Source: an uncultured Flavobacteriales bacterium
Lineage (GTDB): Bacteria > Bacteroidota > Bacteroidia > Flavobacteriales_D > Crocinitomicaceae
Assembly (NCBI GenBank): GCA_913059205.1
Contig: CAJXRM010000003.1
Location: forward strand, 30,037 to 94,036
Direction of reading: 5' to 3'
Length of the DNA stretch: 64,000 nucleotides
Shown here: positions 14,402-23,169 of the stretch, one piece after another
How positions within the stretch are numbered: the stretch's first letter is position 1
Layout: each line of letters begins with the position of its first letter
Made by a program: the position numbers and the translations under genes
Notes under the pieces: model-generated
What the model was told of the DNA's origin: nothing
The model's database searches: none
What the model saw: the letters and a program-made list of their open reading frames with translations, nothing else

Positions 14402-15280
14402 GTGGAATTAGCAATTAATTGGTCAATGGGTTCTGAGCTTATTGACGGTTGGAAAACACCAAATCTTTACGGATTACTTTTTGTTTCAGGCTTAATTGGA
14501 GGCTATTTTGTGGTTCGCCGTATGTTTAGACAAGAAGGAATCAAAGAGGAATTACTTGACAAACTGGTATTGTACATGGTGCTTGCAACTATTGTTGGAG
14601 CACGATTGGGCCATGTTTTATTTTATGGTCCTTATTACGATGAATTTTCTGCGAGTGGCGTTTTGTTGGAACGAGGCTATTTTTCTCATCCATTGGACAT
14701 ATTAAAAGTTTGGGAAGGTGGATTAGCAAGTCATGGAGGTGTTTTAGCTATATTAATAGCGCTTTATTTCTATTCTAAAAATGTTGTGAAAAAACCAATG
14801 CTCTGGATTTTAGATCGAATAGTGGCCCCTGGAGCGATTGGAGCTGCTTGTATTCGTTTTGGAAATTTATTTAACCATGAAATGGTTGGCGATGTAACAA
14901 ATGTTCCTTGGGGCTTCCGTTTTTTACATCACGATTGTTATCCACCATTTGATTGTCCTTGGGAAATGATTCCAGTGCGACACCCTGCTCAATTGTATGA
15001 GGCGATTAGCTACCTCTTTCTATTTGGTATTCTACTTTATATGTATTGGAAAAGAAGTGCGTGGAAACGACCTGGAGTGTTATTTGGTACATTTTTGATT
15101 ATCATGTTTACCGCTCGTTTCTTAATTGAATTTGTGAAACTAGGCCAAACTAGTCGTGATGACGTATGGGCAATTAATACCGGACAAATGTTGAGTATAC
15201 CTTTTGTTTTGGCTGGAATTTACTTTTTATATAAAGGGTTAAGCGCAAAACCGAAAGAGGAAAGTTTAAGCAACAAATAA
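14402..15280 (+). CDS. lgt: prolipoprotein diacylglyceryl transferase
   Basis: 292 residues (E. coli 291), starting with GTG because the family start (short hydrophilic stretch followed by LYGLLFVSGLIGGYF) is met there. Inner-membrane enzyme that transfers diacylglycerol from phosphatidylglycerol to the lipobox cysteine of prolipoproteins. Seven hydrophobic segments; RLGHVLFYGPYY, EGGLASHGGVLAI and the diagnostic IRFGNLFNHEMVG with essential Arg and Asn are present. A two-Cys loop (HDCYPPFDCPW) is visible after the signature. It serves the many lipoproteins in this window. Confidence 0.95.
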   Translation: MELAINWSMGSELIDGWKTPNLYGLLFVSGLIGGYFVVRRMFRQEGIKEELLDKLVLYMVLATIVGARLGHVLFYGPYYDEFSASGVLLERGYFSHPLDILKVWEGGLASHGGVLAILIALYFYSKNVVKKPMLWILDRIVAPGAIGAACIRFGNLFNHEMVGDVTNVPWGFRFLHHDCYPPFDCPWEMIPVRHPAQLYEAISYLFLFGILLYMYWKRSAWKRPGVLFGTFLIIMFTARFLIEFVKLGQTSRDDVWAINTGQMLSIPFVLAGIYFLYKGLSAKPKEESLSNK

Positions 15281-15443
15281 TAGGGCAGTCTCCCTTATTT
15301 CATAATTAGAATTCTTTAATTGAGCTTAATGTTATCAGTTGAAATTCAGCCTGATAAGTAGTAATAATTTGTTAAAATTCAAACAATTCTATACTAAACC
15401 GTTTAAGTATGAACAAAGTATAATAGAACCGCTCCAAGTGTTG

Positions 15444-15451
15444 TAGATTTG
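15444..15451 (+). promoter_or_regulatory. -7 promoter element before the 15.5-kb gene group
   Basis: TAGATTTG matches TAnnTTTG exactly, 46 nt upstream of ATG 15497. No good -33 element was found. The rest of the 15281-15496 gap is A/T-rich with no other recognisable feature. Confidence 0.4.
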
Positions 15452-15496
15452 ACGCCATAGAAAATAGGATTGAACCACTTTAAAAAATTATCCACT

Positions 15497-16141
15497 ATGT
15501 CACTATTCACTAAATCACTGAGAATTCTTGTTGGTATTTTATTCTTTTCAACGGTTTCATTTGCCCAGTCTGTGTCTGAAGTAGAATCAAATTGGAATCG
15601 AATTTTTGCAAAGCATTATTCTATTGAGCGACTGGCATCAACCTATGAAAATTCACCAGAAATTTATACTTCGACTAATTATTATTTTAAAGAATCTTAT
15701 GGTTTTACTCTAACGAATTGTGAGACGTGCCCCGTAAGTATTGATGAGCTACTTAACAATAAAATATTCGATATATATGAACATGAGTCATTGCGATTAG
15801 ATGATGTTAACTATTCGTTCCACTATAAGGAATACACTATTACACTTTATCCCAAAAATGTCGTTTACTCTCAATTGGAAGGTCTATCACCTTCTGAACT
15901 GGTGAATTACATTGCACCAAGAGATTTCCCGACTTTTGAGTTAACAAATGATGATTCTGCTCAATACCTTGACTACAAAGAGAAGGTGTATGCTTGGGCA
16001 AAAGATTTTCCTGAAGCATATAGAACAATGACCAATTCTGAAGACCTGTTGAAAATTTCAATTCGTGATTTTTCACTTTTGGATGAGTCGAGAAAAGAGA
16101 TTGTTCTAAATAATTCAGCAGGTTATTTAATTTTTGATTAA
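15497..16141 (+). CDS. secreted protein of unknown function
   Basis: 214 residues from ATG 15497 (MSLFTKSLRILVGILFFSTVSFAQ), a signal peptide with a cleavage site after FAQ. An upstream TTG at 15470 would extend the frame but gives a poorer signal. The mature protein has a CETCP motif near residue 75 and many Tyr/Glu residues, no family recognised. It ends 20 nt before the next small secreted-protein gene, probably in one transcript with the T9SS cargo gene at 16596. Confidence 0.65.
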   Translation: MSLFTKSLRILVGILFFSTVSFAQSVSEVESNWNRIFAKHYSIERLASTYENSPEIYTSTNYYFKESYGFTLTNCETCPVSIDELLNNKIFDIYEHESLRLDDVNYSFHYKEYTITLYPKNVVYSQLEGLSPSELVNYIAPRDFPTFELTNDDSAQYLDYKEKVYAWAKDFPEAYRTMTNSEDLLKISIRDFSLLDESRKEIVLNNSAGYLIFD

Positions 16142-16161
16142 TAAATCACTTTTAAATTAAA

Positions 16162-16584
16162 ATGAAGTCGGCTACGAACAATACATTAGAAAAGGAATTT
16201 TCCGCAATACGGATGGTTCAATTACTGTTTGTGGGGGCAATTTTTCTTTTTTGTACTGTTAATGTAACAGGACAAACACACATTTTTAGCCCTGAAGAAC
16301 ACCAATTAAATGAGGATTATGCCTTTGCAGATATAGAGGCTATTCGCACGTTCGTTAGAAAAGTTCTTGATGAGCCATTAAGTTCCAATTATCTGATTCC
16401 ATCTTATATAAAAGAATCTAAAGATGCCGATGAAGCAAGTAAAGTTGTTGGTGCATTCTATCCGGAATTTTATGGAAAACAAGGAATATTACTACTAGAC
16501 GCTGTTAAGGCGCATCCGGCAATTTATGTCCGCATGATAAAAGAATATAAAGCAATTCGAATGCTATTTGAACCCACTAATTAA
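16162..16584 (+). CDS. small exported protein of unknown function
   Basis: 140 residues. An N-terminal polar stretch of about 18 residues precedes a hydrophobic helix (VQLLFVGAIFLFCTVNVTG) and a possible cleavage site TGQ, so it is likely periplasmic or membrane-anchored. The rest is helical with FVRKVLDEPLSSNYLIPSYIKES. It lies 11 nt upstream of the T9SS cargo gene. No homology recognised. Confidence 0.6.
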   Translation: MKSATNNTLEKEFSAIRMVQLLFVGAIFLFCTVNVTGQTHIFSPEEHQLNEDYAFADIEAIRTFVRKVLDEPLSSNYLIPSYIKESKDADEASKVVGAFYPEFYGKQGILLLDAVKAHPAIYVRMIKEYKAIRMLFEPTN

Positions 16585-16595
16585 ACTAAAAAACA

Positions 16596-18305
16596 ATGAA
16601 AATTTTTAATATAATTATTGTCACTACTATACTATTTTTGTCAACGACTCAATTATTTGGGCAATTTTGTGATCAATCTCAAGTTGGGGCTGGATTTCCT
16701 AGTGATGTCGCTTGTCAAACTGCTGTTTGTGGGAACGATGCTTGGTGCTGTAGTACTCAATGGGATGCACTATGTGCTTCAGATGCGGCTACAAACCCGA
16801 GTTGCACCGGCTGCCTTTCCAGTGGAGGAGGAGGTGGACCATGCGGTAGTATTTTGAATATTGGTGGTTGTGGTCAAAGTATTAATACCACAATGTCTGG
16901 AACTGGAGCTTGGAATTCTATGACATGCGGATTTAGTACACCGGGAGTCGAATCGGTTTTTAGTTATACGGCAACTTCAACTGGTGTTTACTCTATTGAT
17001 GTAACAAGTGCAACAGGTGGATATGTGGACTTTATGTGGAAACCAGCAACTGGTGGATGCAATAGTGCTGGTTGGACATGTATTGATGATGTATTTACTC
17101 CTGGAAATTACGGCGCAATGAGCTGGACTGCTGGAGTTACGTATTATATCTTACTTGATCCGGAGGGTACGGGTGCCTACGATTTTACGTTTGACCTGAG
17201 TTGCCCTGCAGGTGGTCCAGTTACCGCGGCAGATTGTAGTACAGCGTATTCAATTTGCACCGATGTGGCTTTTCAAATTGATCCAAATGGATATGGAGCG
17301 ATAGATGAATTATGCACCGGTTGTACTACTAATCCTAGTACGAATCCAGCAAGTGGTAATCAAGGGTGTTTACTAGGTGGTGAAAATAACAGTACCTGGT
17401 TCTTGGTAAATGTTTTGACGGCTGGAACGTTGGAGTTTAGCTTTGGATCTTCTGGAGTTAACACGAATTATTATGATTGGATAATGTGGCCTTATAATGC
17501 TAGTACATGCGCAGGAATTGCTGCAAACACTGTACCTCCTATACGTTGCAATTGGAATGGAACAGGGGCTGGGTTTACTGGGATTGGAACACCAGTTCCA
17601 GGAGGTGGAGCTGCGAATAATTTCGAACCAGAGGTTAATGCTGGAGCCAATTCTCAGTATTTAATTTGTTTTTCTAATTGGAGTAGTGCTGTTTCTTCAT
17701 TGCCATTAAACTTTTTTGGAACTGCAGGAATTAGTTGTACTCCTTTGTATGTTGAAATTACTGATTTTTATGGAGTCCAACATGAAGGGTATAATGAATT
17801 GAACTGGAAAACAGGAGCAGAATATAATAATTCTCATTTTGGAATTGAAAGAAGCCTTGATGGAGAAAATTATGCGTTAATCGGCGAAGTAACGGGAAAC
17901 GGAACGACGCTAGAAGAATCAAGCTATAGATTTAATGACTATTCGCCAGGAAATTCGGCAACATATTACAGGTTGAAGCAATATGACTTTGATGGAACAA
18001 TGGACGTTTCTGATGTTATCGTAATGGCTCAATCCGGTAACACAGAATTCAAGGTCGTTAATGCTTTTCCAAACCCTGCAAATGATTTGTTTACAATACA
18101 GTTAATTTCTCCAGAAGCTGACAATGCAACAATTCAAATACGACATGCAAGTGGTCGAAATGTAGAAACAATCAATCGACCTTTATTGGAAGGAATCAAT
18201 GAGATAAACTTGGATGTAGATAAGTTGCCAAAGGGATTATATTTAATAAATATTAAAAATGAAAAATCTCAATCGCTTGAAGTTATTAAGCTGAACGTTC
18301 AATAA
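16596..18305 (+). CDS. T9SS-exported Cys-rich surface protein
   Basis: 569 residues. Signal peptide (FLSTTQLFGQ), then a Cys-rich segment with DAWCCSTQWDALCASDA (residues 45-65), a motif I recall from several secreted Bacteroidota and Planctomycetes proteins. A pre-peptidase-like beta domain follows, then a module starting CSTAYSICTDVAFQIDP that is shared in style with the N-terminus of the giant adhesin at 46655. The last 90 residues are a type A sorting domain with AFPNPANDLFTIQL and a final KLNVQ, which directs export through the type IX system and surface attachment. The catalytic role, if any, is unknown. Confidence 0.8.
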   Translation: MKIFNIIIVTTILFLSTTQLFGQFCDQSQVGAGFPSDVACQTAVCGNDAWCCSTQWDALCASDAATNPSCTGCLSSGGGGGPCGSILNIGGCGQSINTTMSGTGAWNSMTCGFSTPGVESVFSYTATSTGVYSIDVTSATGGYVDFMWKPATGGCNSAGWTCIDDVFTPGNYGAMSWTAGVTYYILLDPEGTGAYDFTFDLSCPAGGPVTAADCSTAYSICTDVAFQIDPNGYGAIDELCTGCTTNPSTNPASGNQGCLLGGENNSTWFLVNVLTAGTLEFSFGSSGVNTNYYDWIMWPYNASTCAGIAANTVPPIRCNWNGTGAGFTGIGTPVPGGGAANNFEPEVNAGANSQYLICFSNWSSAVSSLPLNFFGTAGISCTPLYVEITDFYGVQHEGYNELNWKTGAEYNNSHFGIERSLDGENYALIGEVTGNGTTLEESSYRFNDYSPGNSATYYRLKQYDFDGTMDVSDVIVMAQSGNTEFKVVNAFPNPANDLFTIQLISPEADNATIQIRHASGRNVETINRPLLEGINEINLDVDKLPKGLYLINIKNEKSQSLEVIKLNVQ

Positions 18306-18323
18306 AATTGAAATGAAAGTATT

Positions 18324-18349
18324 AAAAGGTGTCATTTTTGACACCTTTT
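18324..18349. terminator. bidirectional terminator
   Basis: AAAAGGTGTCA (18324-18334) pairs perfectly with TGACACCTTTT (18339-18349), loop of 4. It stands between the convergent T9SS cargo gene and the ATP-grasp gene and serves both. Confidence 0.85.
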
Positions 18350-18350
18350 T

Positions 18351-19244
18351 TTAGTTTATATAGTCTATAATCGCCTTTGCACATTTTTCAGCAGCAAAGG
18401 AATCCATACGAAACCATAATTCCGGTTCTATTAGTTCCACTTCACCAATACAAATTAAGTCATCATTATTCCAAATTACATCGACTCTAGCATAAACGGG
18501 CATAGGTTTTAGTTTTGAAACAATTTCCTCAGCAAATTGTATTTCTTCTTCGGTAGGATGATAAACTTCAACTGTTCCTCCAAAATCATCTTGCACTCTA
18601 AAATCTCCAGATTTCGCCTTTTTTAGAACGGCATGACTAAATTTACCTCCGAAAACCATGAATGCAACCTCTCCTTTAGTGGTTATTTGTTTTTGATATT
18701 CCTGAACCATCATTGATTCTTTTGCAACTAATTCAGAAAAGCGAGTTTCAAATTTCAGAATATCATTTCTATTTATTTTGTAGGTATGTCTAGCTGCTCC
18801 AGAAACAGTAGGTTTGAGAATGAAATCGTCCCATTTTGTAGTCGTGATCACTTCAGTTAGTGATCGATGATCGCCTTGCTCAATAAATTCAGTTGGAGGA
18901 ATTCGGACGCCTTGTTTTTCGAGGTCTAGAAGATAGTGTTTGTCAATATTCCAATAAATCAGTGATTTTGGATTAATAAGCGTTGTAAGTTTATTTACCT
19001 TTTCAAGCCATTTGGAAAATTCATCAAAACGATCAAAATAATCCCAAGTGGTTCTGAATAGTATATATTTCGTGCTTGACCAATCGAAATTTGGATTGTC
19101 CCAATATGTTCGATAAACATTTGCGCCTCTTTCTTCAAGTGCAATAAGCAACGCATTATCTTCATCCAATACGTTTTGAATATAAGGGGTTAAAGTTGTT
19201 GGATTGTGATAACGTTTATCCGTTAAGATTGTAACATCAATCAT
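18351..19244 (-). CDS. ATP-grasp domain enzyme
   Basis: 297 residues, cytoplasmic. It has an N-terminal pre-ATP-grasp alpha-beta part (VTILTDKRY... to about residue 95, with FRTTWDYFDRFDEF) and an ATP-grasp fold: DDFILKPTVSGAARHTYKI (ATP-binding loop), MMVQEYQKQI, GEVAFMVFGGKFSHAVLKK, and RVDVIWNNDDLICIGEVELIEPELWF with the Mg-binding E-x-N-like end. This layout resembles the RimK/glutathione-synthetase-like enzymes and DcsG-type ligases, which join a carboxylate to an amine using ATP. The substrate is unknown. It overlaps the following DUF6370 gene by one base (TAATG). Confidence 0.75.
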   Translation of the reverse strand: MIDVTILTDKRYHNPTTLTPYIQNVLDEDNALLIALEERGANVYRTYWDNPNFDWSSTKYILFRTTWDYFDRFDEFSKWLEKVNKLTTLINPKSLIYWNIDKHYLLDLEKQGVRIPPTEFIEQGDHRSLTEVITTTKWDDFILKPTVSGAARHTYKINRNDILKFETRFSELVAKESMMVQEYQKQITTKGEVAFMVFGGKFSHAVLKKAKSGDFRVQDDFGGTVEVYHPTEEEIQFAEEIVSKLKPMPVYARVDVIWNNDDLICIGEVELIEPELWFRMDSFAAEKCAKAIIDYIN

Positions 19245-19555
19245 TATTGTGGCAGGAGTGATAAAGATTCGATATAAAATACTCCGTGTTTCAGCTCTCC
19301 AACAGCATCAGCTTTTCTAATTGCATTGCAAAAACCATCTGATGCATGCGAGTCGCCATGCTCATCAATTCCGCTTCCAACCGTGTAGTAAAACTTCCCA
19401 TTAATTTCAACGGCTAAATCACATTCATCTCCAGTCATGTTGAAATTGCATATCCCGCACGAAACGTTCACTGTTTGATTGATTTTTGATGTTTCTTTGA
19501 CGCTAGCACAGCTATAGATGAATAGAATTGCCGCGATTAATGAAATCGATTTCAT
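19244..19555 (-). CDS. DUF6370 family lipoprotein
   Basis: 103 residues with type II signal peptide (LFIYSCASV). The mature part is VSCGICNFNMTGDECDLAVEINGKFYYTVGSGIDEHGDSHASDGFCNAIRKADAVGEL, with the CGxC...C and D.HGD.HA.DGFC pattern that I associate with DUF6370. Four conserved cysteines and His/Asp residues suggest a metal- or disulfide-stabilised fold. Role unknown. Located between paaY and the ATP-grasp gene, probably cotranscribed. Confidence 0.7.
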   Translation of the reverse strand: MKSISLIAAILFIYSCASVKETSKINQTVNVSCGICNFNMTGDECDLAVEINGKFYYTVGSGIDEHGDSHASDGFCNAIRKADAVGELKHGVFYIESLSLLPQ

Positions 19556-19556
19556 A

Positions 19557-20156
19557 TTATTTATTTTTTATGGTTTCCCATGTTGTGTACATTGATTCTT
19601 GAGAAGGACGATCTTCTTCAATTTCTCTTAATGGTTCACATTCACTTAATGATTCGAAACACGCTCTAGGTAAGGTTTGATACAAAGCCGTTCCTTTCGT
19701 TTTCCATTCGATCATTTCGTTTGAAACTTCTTTTATTTTTTTTGCTGGATTTCCAACTATTAAACACCTTTCAGGAAAGAGACTTTTAGCAGGAACAAAT
19801 GACAGAGCACCAATTATACACTCTTTCCCAATAATGGAATCATCCATAATTACACTGTTCATGCCTATCAAACAATTTTCACCAATTGTTCCACCATGAA
19901 TAATTGCTCCATGCCCAACATGAGCTCCCTTTTTGAGGGTAACTGTGGTTCCTGGGAACATATGAATTGTACAATTTTCTTGAACATTACATCCGTCTTC
20001 TATAATAATCATCCCCCAATCGCCACGAATAGCTGCTCCAGGACCAACATAAACATCTTTTCCTATGATCACATTTCCTGTTACACTCGCTTTTGGGTGA
20101 ATAAAACTTGACTCATGAACAACTGGAACGAATCCATTGAAAGAATAAACTGACAT
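19557..20156 (-). CDS. paaY: PaaY-like hexapeptide-repeat thioesterase/gamma-carbonic-anhydrase-fold protein
   Basis: 199 residues. Left-handed beta-helix with [IV]xGxxxx hexapeptide repeats from about residue 15 to 130. It follows PaaY from end to end: VVHESSFIHPKASVTGNVIIGKDVYVGP, the metal-ligand histidines in TIHMFPGTTV and HVGHGAIIHGG, LIVGNPAKKIKE, WKTKGTALYQTL and CEPLREIEEDRP. In phenylacetate degraders PaaY hydrolyses ring-CoA esters and is thought to relieve CoA trapping by dead-end intermediates. It sits apart from paaABC, upstream of an unrelated lipoprotein and ATP-grasp gene (2-nt spacing to the former). Confidence 0.8.
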   Translation of the reverse strand: MSVYSFNGFVPVVHESSFIHPKASVTGNVIIGKDVYVGPGAAIRGDWGMIIIEDGCNVQENCTIHMFPGTTVTLKKGAHVGHGAIIHGGTIGENCLIGMNSVIMDDSIIGKECIIGALSFVPAKSLFPERCLIVGNPAKKIKEVSNEMIEWKTKGTALYQTLPRACFESLSECEPLREIEEDRPSQESMYTTWETIKNK

Positions 20157-20279
20157 ATATTAAATTTTCTAAACCTAAAGGTAATAAAGATGTGTGAATA
20201 TCTAATTCGACATTCTAAATTGTGCATTTTTCTATTTTTTCATCAACGAAATAGGTAATTTTAACGTTTAATTGTTTGT

Positions 20280-20822
20280 ATGAGTTACTGTACGTATTGT
20301 CTTAATGAAAAAACGAAGGAAATTCACAAGAATTATCACGATAATCACTATGGATTTCCAATCGAGGGTGACAATGAACTGTTTGGTCGTTTACTCATGG
20401 AAATTAACCAGGCTGGCTTGTCGTGGGAAACAATATTGAACAAAGAAAAGAACTTTAAAAAGGCGTATTCGAACTTTAATATTGATCAGGTTGCAAATTA
20501 TGAGCAAGCCGATATTGACAGACTATTGAGCGATGCCGGAATTATTCGAAATAAGCTTAAAATAAATGCGGCAATACATAATGCGCAACAAATCATACAT
20601 ATAAGAGAAGAATTTGGTACATTTAAACAATGGTTAGATAATAATCACCCTTTATCGCGAGATGAATGGACTAAATTGTTCAAAAAGACGTTTAAATTTG
20701 TAGGCGGTGAAATTGTGAATGAATTTTTAATGAGTACAGGATATTTCCCAGGGGCGCATGATGAAAATTGCCCGGTTTTTGAAAAGTTAATTATATTGAA
20801 ACCTAAATGGAGAGAAATATGA
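20280..20822 (+). CDS. tag: DNA-3-methyladenine glycosylase I
   Basis: 180 residues (E. coli Tag 187). Removes 3-methyladenine from alkylated DNA. MSYCTYC gives the first zinc-ligand cysteine (C4), YHDNHYGFP corresponds to YHDNEWG (second ligand His), INQAGLSWETIL matches the QAGLSW substrate pocket, and GAHDENC supplies the terminal His and Cys ligands of the zinc snap. It overlaps the next gene by 4 bp (ATGA). Confidence 0.93.
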   Translation: MSYCTYCLNEKTKEIHKNYHDNHYGFPIEGDNELFGRLLMEINQAGLSWETILNKEKNFKKAYSNFNIDQVANYEQADIDRLLSDAGIIRNKLKINAAIHNAQQIIHIREEFGTFKQWLDNNHPLSRDEWTKLFKKTFKFVGGEIVNEFLMSTGYFPGAHDENCPVFEKLIILKPKWREI

Positions 20823-21460
20823 AAAATATACTAATAGTAGCGGTTTTATTGCTTGTTGGAAGTGCTTCAGGACAAGTAAGTATTTTAGGTGGAGGAAGTA
20901 TGCTCGTCGGGTTTGGTTCGGGAAAGCCATGGGGAGGATTGCACCTTGGAGTTGAAATTCCTAAAAGTGATGCAGTTTCGTTTTATGCTAGATACACGTA
21001 TCATTTTAAAAATACAGAACGCGATAGTTCTATATACGGAATTGAAGTAACAGACCCTGAGTTTGGATTTGTAAGTGTTATTGATACAAAAGGTGTTACA
21101 AAAATGGATTACCATATTCTAGAAGGTGGTACGCGCTACTATATTGGAAATGGATTTGATTATGGTTGGGGAGCATATGGTGGTGCATCTGTAATGCTAA
21201 TGTTTAATTCTGTAAAAGTTGGATTTGGTGACCCTCAATTTAGAGACAATAAGTCTAGAAATGGAACAGTTTTCAGTATTGGTGCTGGTGTTGGAGGTGG
21301 AATTAAATATTCAATGGCACGATTTGGAACCATATTTCTTGATGCAAATGTTGTGTATAAAATATTGAACCAAGCAAGTCAGCAATATGTATCGGGAGAA
21401 CTTTTTTCTAATTTGATTTTTAATTTCAATTTAGGAATTCGCAAGGATATTATTTGGTAG
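20819..21460 (+). CDS. outer-membrane beta-barrel-like secreted protein
   Basis: 213 residues from ATG 20819 (MKNILIVAVLLLVGSASGQ), which overlaps the tag stop as ATGA. After the signal peptide the chain alternates Gly/aromatic beta strands (GGLHLGVEIPKSDAVSFYARYTYHF, MDYHILEGGTRYYIGNGFDYGWGAYGGASVMLMF) and ends FNFNLGIRKDIIW, an OMP-like terminal strand with aromatic last residue. Function unknown; ordinary small barrels of this size are common in Bacteroidota. Confidence 0.7.
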   Translation: MKNILIVAVLLLVGSASGQVSILGGGSMLVGFGSGKPWGGLHLGVEIPKSDAVSFYARYTYHFKNTERDSSIYGIEVTDPEFGFVSVIDTKGVTKMDYHILEGGTRYYIGNGFDYGWGAYGGASVMLMFNSVKVGFGDPQFRDNKSRNGTVFSIGAGVGGGIKYSMARFGTIFLDANVVYKILNQASQQYVSGELFSNLIFNFNLGIRKDIIW

Positions 21461-21466
21461 TTTAAA

Positions 21467-22288
21467 ATGCTTCCATTTCTAATTGCCGATAGTGGGGGGA
21501 CAAAGACCGATTGGTGTTTTGTAGATTCATCAAATAAAAAACATTTTTTTTCAACGAAAAGTTATCATCCGATTAACTGGTCAAAAGATTTTGAGCAGAA
21601 TATTAAAAAGTTTTGGGATATGTTTCCTGAATATAAGAAAGCTGAATTGCGGTTTTTTTGTGCTGGCTGTCTCAAGAAGGAGAAATCAGATGAGCTTTCC
21701 GAGCTATTTAAGCGAATAGGGTTTGTAAATATCCATGTTCTTTCAGATTTGCATGCTGCAGCAATTTCCTTATATGGAAATACGAATGGATATTGTGCTA
21801 TACTTGGAACAGGCTCAGTTTTTTTTGAGTGGAAAGACCAAGAAATAGTATCAATCACTGGAGGCAAAGGTCACGAAATTGGAGACGAAGGAAGTGGTTT
21901 TTACTTCGGTAAACTGGTATATGAAGCATATTCGAATCATTCACTTTCTGATAATCAAACACGATTGTTTGAGAAAGAATTTGAGATAAAGGAGTTTATT
22001 AATTCCTTGGCTAAGAAAAACACAAAGAACGTTTTTTCATCAATTCCAGAGCGTTTGGCAAAATTTAAAAAGGAATTTGAAAATATACATCTGCGCAATA
22101 TCGATTTGTTTTTTGATGATGTATGGAAGTCCAATTTGCCCCTCAATGTAAAAGTGGTAGGGGGTTATTTTAAAGCGAATTCAGACCTATTTATTCCGTA
22201 TTTAAAAAGAAAAGGTATTCATATTCAAGATTTTAATTCTCGACCTATCGATTCTCTTGTTGATTATTTCGTACGTTTTGATGACTAA
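21467..22288 (+). CDS. N-acetylglucosamine kinase-like ATPase (BadF/BadG/NAGK fold)
   Basis: 273 residues. The actin/hexokinase-like phosphate 1 motif is LIADSGGTKTDWCFVD, phosphate 2 is CAILGTGSVFFEW, and the loop GGKGHEIGDEGSGFYFGKL is characteristic for the GlcNAc kinase/BadF group. Probably phosphorylates an amino sugar from peptidoglycan or chitin turnover in the cytoplasm. Lies 6 nt after the barrel-protein gene, so the three genes from tag onward likely form an operon. Confidence 0.8.
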   Translation: MLPFLIADSGGTKTDWCFVDSSNKKHFFSTKSYHPINWSKDFEQNIKKFWDMFPEYKKAELRFFCAGCLKKEKSDELSELFKRIGFVNIHVLSDLHAAAISLYGNTNGYCAILGTGSVFFEWKDQEIVSITGGKGHEIGDEGSGFYFGKLVYEAYSNHSLSDNQTRLFEKEFEIKEFINSLAKKNTKNVFSSIPERLAKFKKEFENIHLRNIDLFFDDVWKSNLPLNVKVVGGYFKANSDLFIPYLKRKGIHIQDFNSRPIDSLVDYFVRFDD

Positions 22289-22416
22289 AAGGTAGTTTTT
22301 GACGATTAAACGGATTTTAGTATATACTTTTTTTAGTTTAATCTATGAAAAAGTGGTCTTCGTAGAAAAAATGACGATATCTAAAAAAATATTGACAAAT
22401 TGCATGGTAATTATAC

Positions 22417-22824
22417 ATGAACGTTATGGATATTTTATCAATTAAGGCAACTGCATCGACTCCTTTGGTGTCCTTTGACCCAATTATTGGAATGATGCAT
22501 ATCTCAGGAAGATCAATTCCGGAAAATGCCGATGACTTTTGGTTACCTGTGTTGAATTGGTTTGAATCATATATAATCTCTCCGTGTGAGACTACCACGT
22601 TTTCAATAAGCTTAGAATATTTTAATATTTCATCTTCAAAACGAATTTTGTTTTTGTTGTACAAGCTAAACGAACTGGCCGAAAAAGGGTGCAATGTGAA
22701 AGTTGAATGGAATTATAGAAAAGAGGACGAAGATATGTTTGAAGTCGGACAAGATTATGCTTATATGGTAAAAGTACCTTTCGAATTTAAAGAATATCAA
22801 GAAGCCGATTTAGCAGTAGCATAG
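22417..22824 (+). CDS. SiaC-family (DUF1987) regulatory phosphoprotein
   Basis: 135 residues (132 if translation begins at ATG 22426, MDILSIKAT, which fits relatives better). The chain shows the SiaC/DUF1987 fold: ATASTPLVSFDPIIGMMHISGRSIPENADDFWLPVLNWFESYI, then FSISLEYFNISSSKRILFLLYKLNELAEKG with the phospho-acceptor loop FNISSSK (Ser in the place of Thr68 of SiaC). In Pseudomonas, SiaC is phosphorylated by SiaB and binds a diguanylate cyclase. Here no siaA/siaB or GGDEF gene is adjacent, so any partners are elsewhere. Confidence 0.8.
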   Translation: MNVMDILSIKATASTPLVSFDPIIGMMHISGRSIPENADDFWLPVLNWFESYIISPCETTTFSISLEYFNISSSKRILFLLYKLNELAEKGCNVKVEWNYRKEDEDMFEVGQDYAYMVKVPFEFKEYQEADLAVA

Positions 22825-22850
22825 ACTAGAAAACAAATAATAATTGAGAG

Positions 22851-22877
22851 GCGTCCAAAATTTTGGACGCTTTTTTC
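22851..22877 (+). terminator. Rho-independent terminator after the SiaC-like gene
   Basis: GCGTCCAAAA / TTTTGGACGC (22851-22870) is a perfect palindrome and is followed by TTTTTTC. Confidence 0.85.
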
Positions 22878-22920
22878 TTTATGGCCGTAGATTTCTACTA
22901 TTTTTGTTGAAAAGAAGAGA

Positions 22921-23169
22921 GTGAGATTAGTAAAAGACATTCCACATGAAAAATATAAAATTCAATTGTTTCAATACAATGGAAAGTATATTTTGAAAAT
23001 TGAATTGGGTCAATTCGAACAAACATATAAGATCGGTGACACCGATGTGTATGGAGTTGAAGATGTCGAGAAAATGATTACTCCACAATTATTGAAAAAC
23101 TCGCTTAATCGTTTCATAGAAATGAGAACAGATTGGGGAGAGGCGTTCACAAATAAAAATATAGAATGA
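22921..23169 (+). CDS. small conserved-looking protein of unknown function
   Basis: 82 residues, starting with GTG. Compact and charged, with KIQLFQYNGKYILKIELGQFEQTYKIGD (beta strands) then VEDVEKMITPQLLKNSLNRFIEMRTDW (helices), no signal peptide. I believe proteins of this type accompany skp/ompH-like genes in Flavobacteriia, but I cannot name a function. The ATG of the next gene overlaps its stop (ATGA). Confidence 0.6.
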   Translation: MRLVKDIPHEKYKIQLFQYNGKYILKIELGQFEQTYKIGDTDVYGVEDVEKMITPQLLKNSLNRFIEMRTDWGEAFTNKNIE

